DNA from: Henriciella barbarensis
GTDB lineage: Bacteria; Pseudomonadota; Alphaproteobacteria; Caulobacterales; Hyphomonadaceae
Reading direction: 5' to 3'
DNA: 64,000 nucleotides
Assembly (NCBI RefSeq): GCF_003576345.1
Contig: NZ_QWGB01000005.1
Coordinates: 186,001-250,000, forward strand
Part shown: positions 63,454 to 64,000 of the stretch, one piece after another
Numbering within the stretch: position 1 is the stretch's first letter
Layout of the letters: the number at the start of each line of letters is the position of its first letter
Program-made: the position numbers and the translations under genes
Notes under the pieces: model-generated
What the model was told of the DNA's origin: nothing
The model's input: only the letters and a program-made list of their open reading frames with translations
Database searches by the model: none

Positions 63454-63978
63454 CTACATTTGGGTACGAAGCTTCTTTGGCCTGATCCAGCCCATCATCC
63501 TGAAATGCACGGGCGTGAAGGCTTCATCTTCCTCGGATTCAAACAGGACCGCTGTGCCCGTGGGCAGCTTCTCAACAAGTTTCCGCGCTGCCATCTCGTC
63601 CGTCGTACCTGCCTCGCGCAGGATGGACAGGGACGCTTCGTGCATGCCCGGATTGTGCCCGACGACAATAAGCGTCGAGGTACCAGGCGCCGCCAGTGTC
63701 ACGTGGTCGAGAATGGTCGGCACGCTGGCAAGGTATAGCGTGTCCAATAGCGTTGGCTCGCAGCCCGGAAAGAAGTCCTGCAGGTGGCGCCACGTCTCTC
63801 GCGTGCGGCGCGCACTTGAAACAAGCGCCGCGTCCGGCACCCATCCCCGCGCTTTCAACTCATCGCCAATCGCTTCGGCATCCTTGTGCCCGCGGGCCAC
63901 GAGCTTGCGGTCGCGGTCCGACACGCCCTCATTCCAGAGCTCGGTCTTGGCATGGCGAAGCAGGATCAGACGTTTCAT
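63454..63978 (-). CDS. sixA: SixA-type phosphohistidine phosphatase
   Basis: 174 residues. Histidine-phosphatase fold with LILLRHAKTE (catalytic H9), SSARRTRETW (second Arg) and the C-terminal VVGHNPGMHEASLS (GHxP-type His). SixA removes phosphate from His in two-component phosphotransfer proteins; small relatives can act on other phosphohistidines. It starts 22 nt from the right edge of the window, where no promoter can be judged. Confidence 0.93.
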   Translation of the reverse strand: MKRLILLRHAKTELWNEGVSDRDRKLVARGHKDAEAIGDELKARGWVPDAALVSSARRTRETWRHLQDFFPGCEPTLLDTLYLASVPTILDHVTLAAPGTSTLIVVGHNPGMHEASLSILREAGTTDEMAARKLVEKLPTGTAVLFESEEDEAFTPVHFRMMGWIRPKKLRTQM

Positions 63979-64000
63979 GAGCGCTCGACGGCCAGCGTGG

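Overview
The window is GC-rich, densely coded chromosomal DNA of an alphaproteobacterium. I infer the Hyphomonadaceae/Maricaulales neighbourhood (Henriciella/Hyphomonas-like) from the hrcA-grpE pair, an NrtR-like Nudix/winged-helix protein coupled to an HD protein, many acyl-CoA enzymes, and small families typical of marine alphaproteobacteria. This placement rests on recollection of families, not on a search. I see no phage, transposase, CRISPR array, rRNA or tRNA.

Layout. 1-6.6 kb: a truncated aldehyde dehydrogenase, an MscS channel coupled to a cysteine-cluster protein, dnaK with a clear heat-shock promoter and its own terminator but no dnaJ, then grpE and hrcA. 6.7-13 kb: a GPH-type transporter with rph, a truncated haemoglobin, creA, a GIY-YIG protein, an XRE/DUF2975 pair, and rdgB-hemW. 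13-21.7 kb: an SDR/methyltransferase pair, a glycine-zipper secreted protein, and a leftward group coupling a K+ channel, an acyl-CoA ligase, a ThDP enzyme and a CPT-like kinase, followed by a Crp/Fnr regulator. 21.8-29.2 kb: an S41 protease lipoprotein and the least explained part of the window, an array of tandem paralogous membrane-anchored proteins of unknown function (three complete copies and one relic of one family, two copies of another). Most are joined by 4-nt stop/start overlaps and headed by a sulfotransferase-like gene.

29.3-41.4 kb: a zinc-ribbon/HD fusion coupled to dihydroorotase; a phytanoyl-CoA dioxygenase gene broken by one in-frame TAG in its iron-binding HxD motif; bioY, ygfZ, tag, a FabH-like synthase, HD and NrtR-like genes, a rhomboid protease and an acyl-CoA dehydrogenase. 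41.4-54.9 kb: ompW, a Fur/Zur regulator, a double-hotdog thioesterase, a hydrolase, argS, ispH, purB, an AGCS symporter, a thioredoxin-like protein and a class A penicillin-binding protein. 54.9-64 kb: a glutamate-synthase-like FMN protein, a pair of acyl-CoA dehydrogenases flanking a small secreted protein, a membrane glycosyltransferase, a renalase-like flavoprotein with a divergent DUF2256 gene, an AT-rich operator cluster before a 64-codon gene, and sixA.

Most of the window is ordinary housekeeping and lipid metabolism. The items most worth a second look are the paralogue array at 23.5-28.6 kb, a 17-bp palindrome shared by the XRE/DUF2975 promoter and the leader of the 64-codon gene, and the nonsense-broken dioxygenase.
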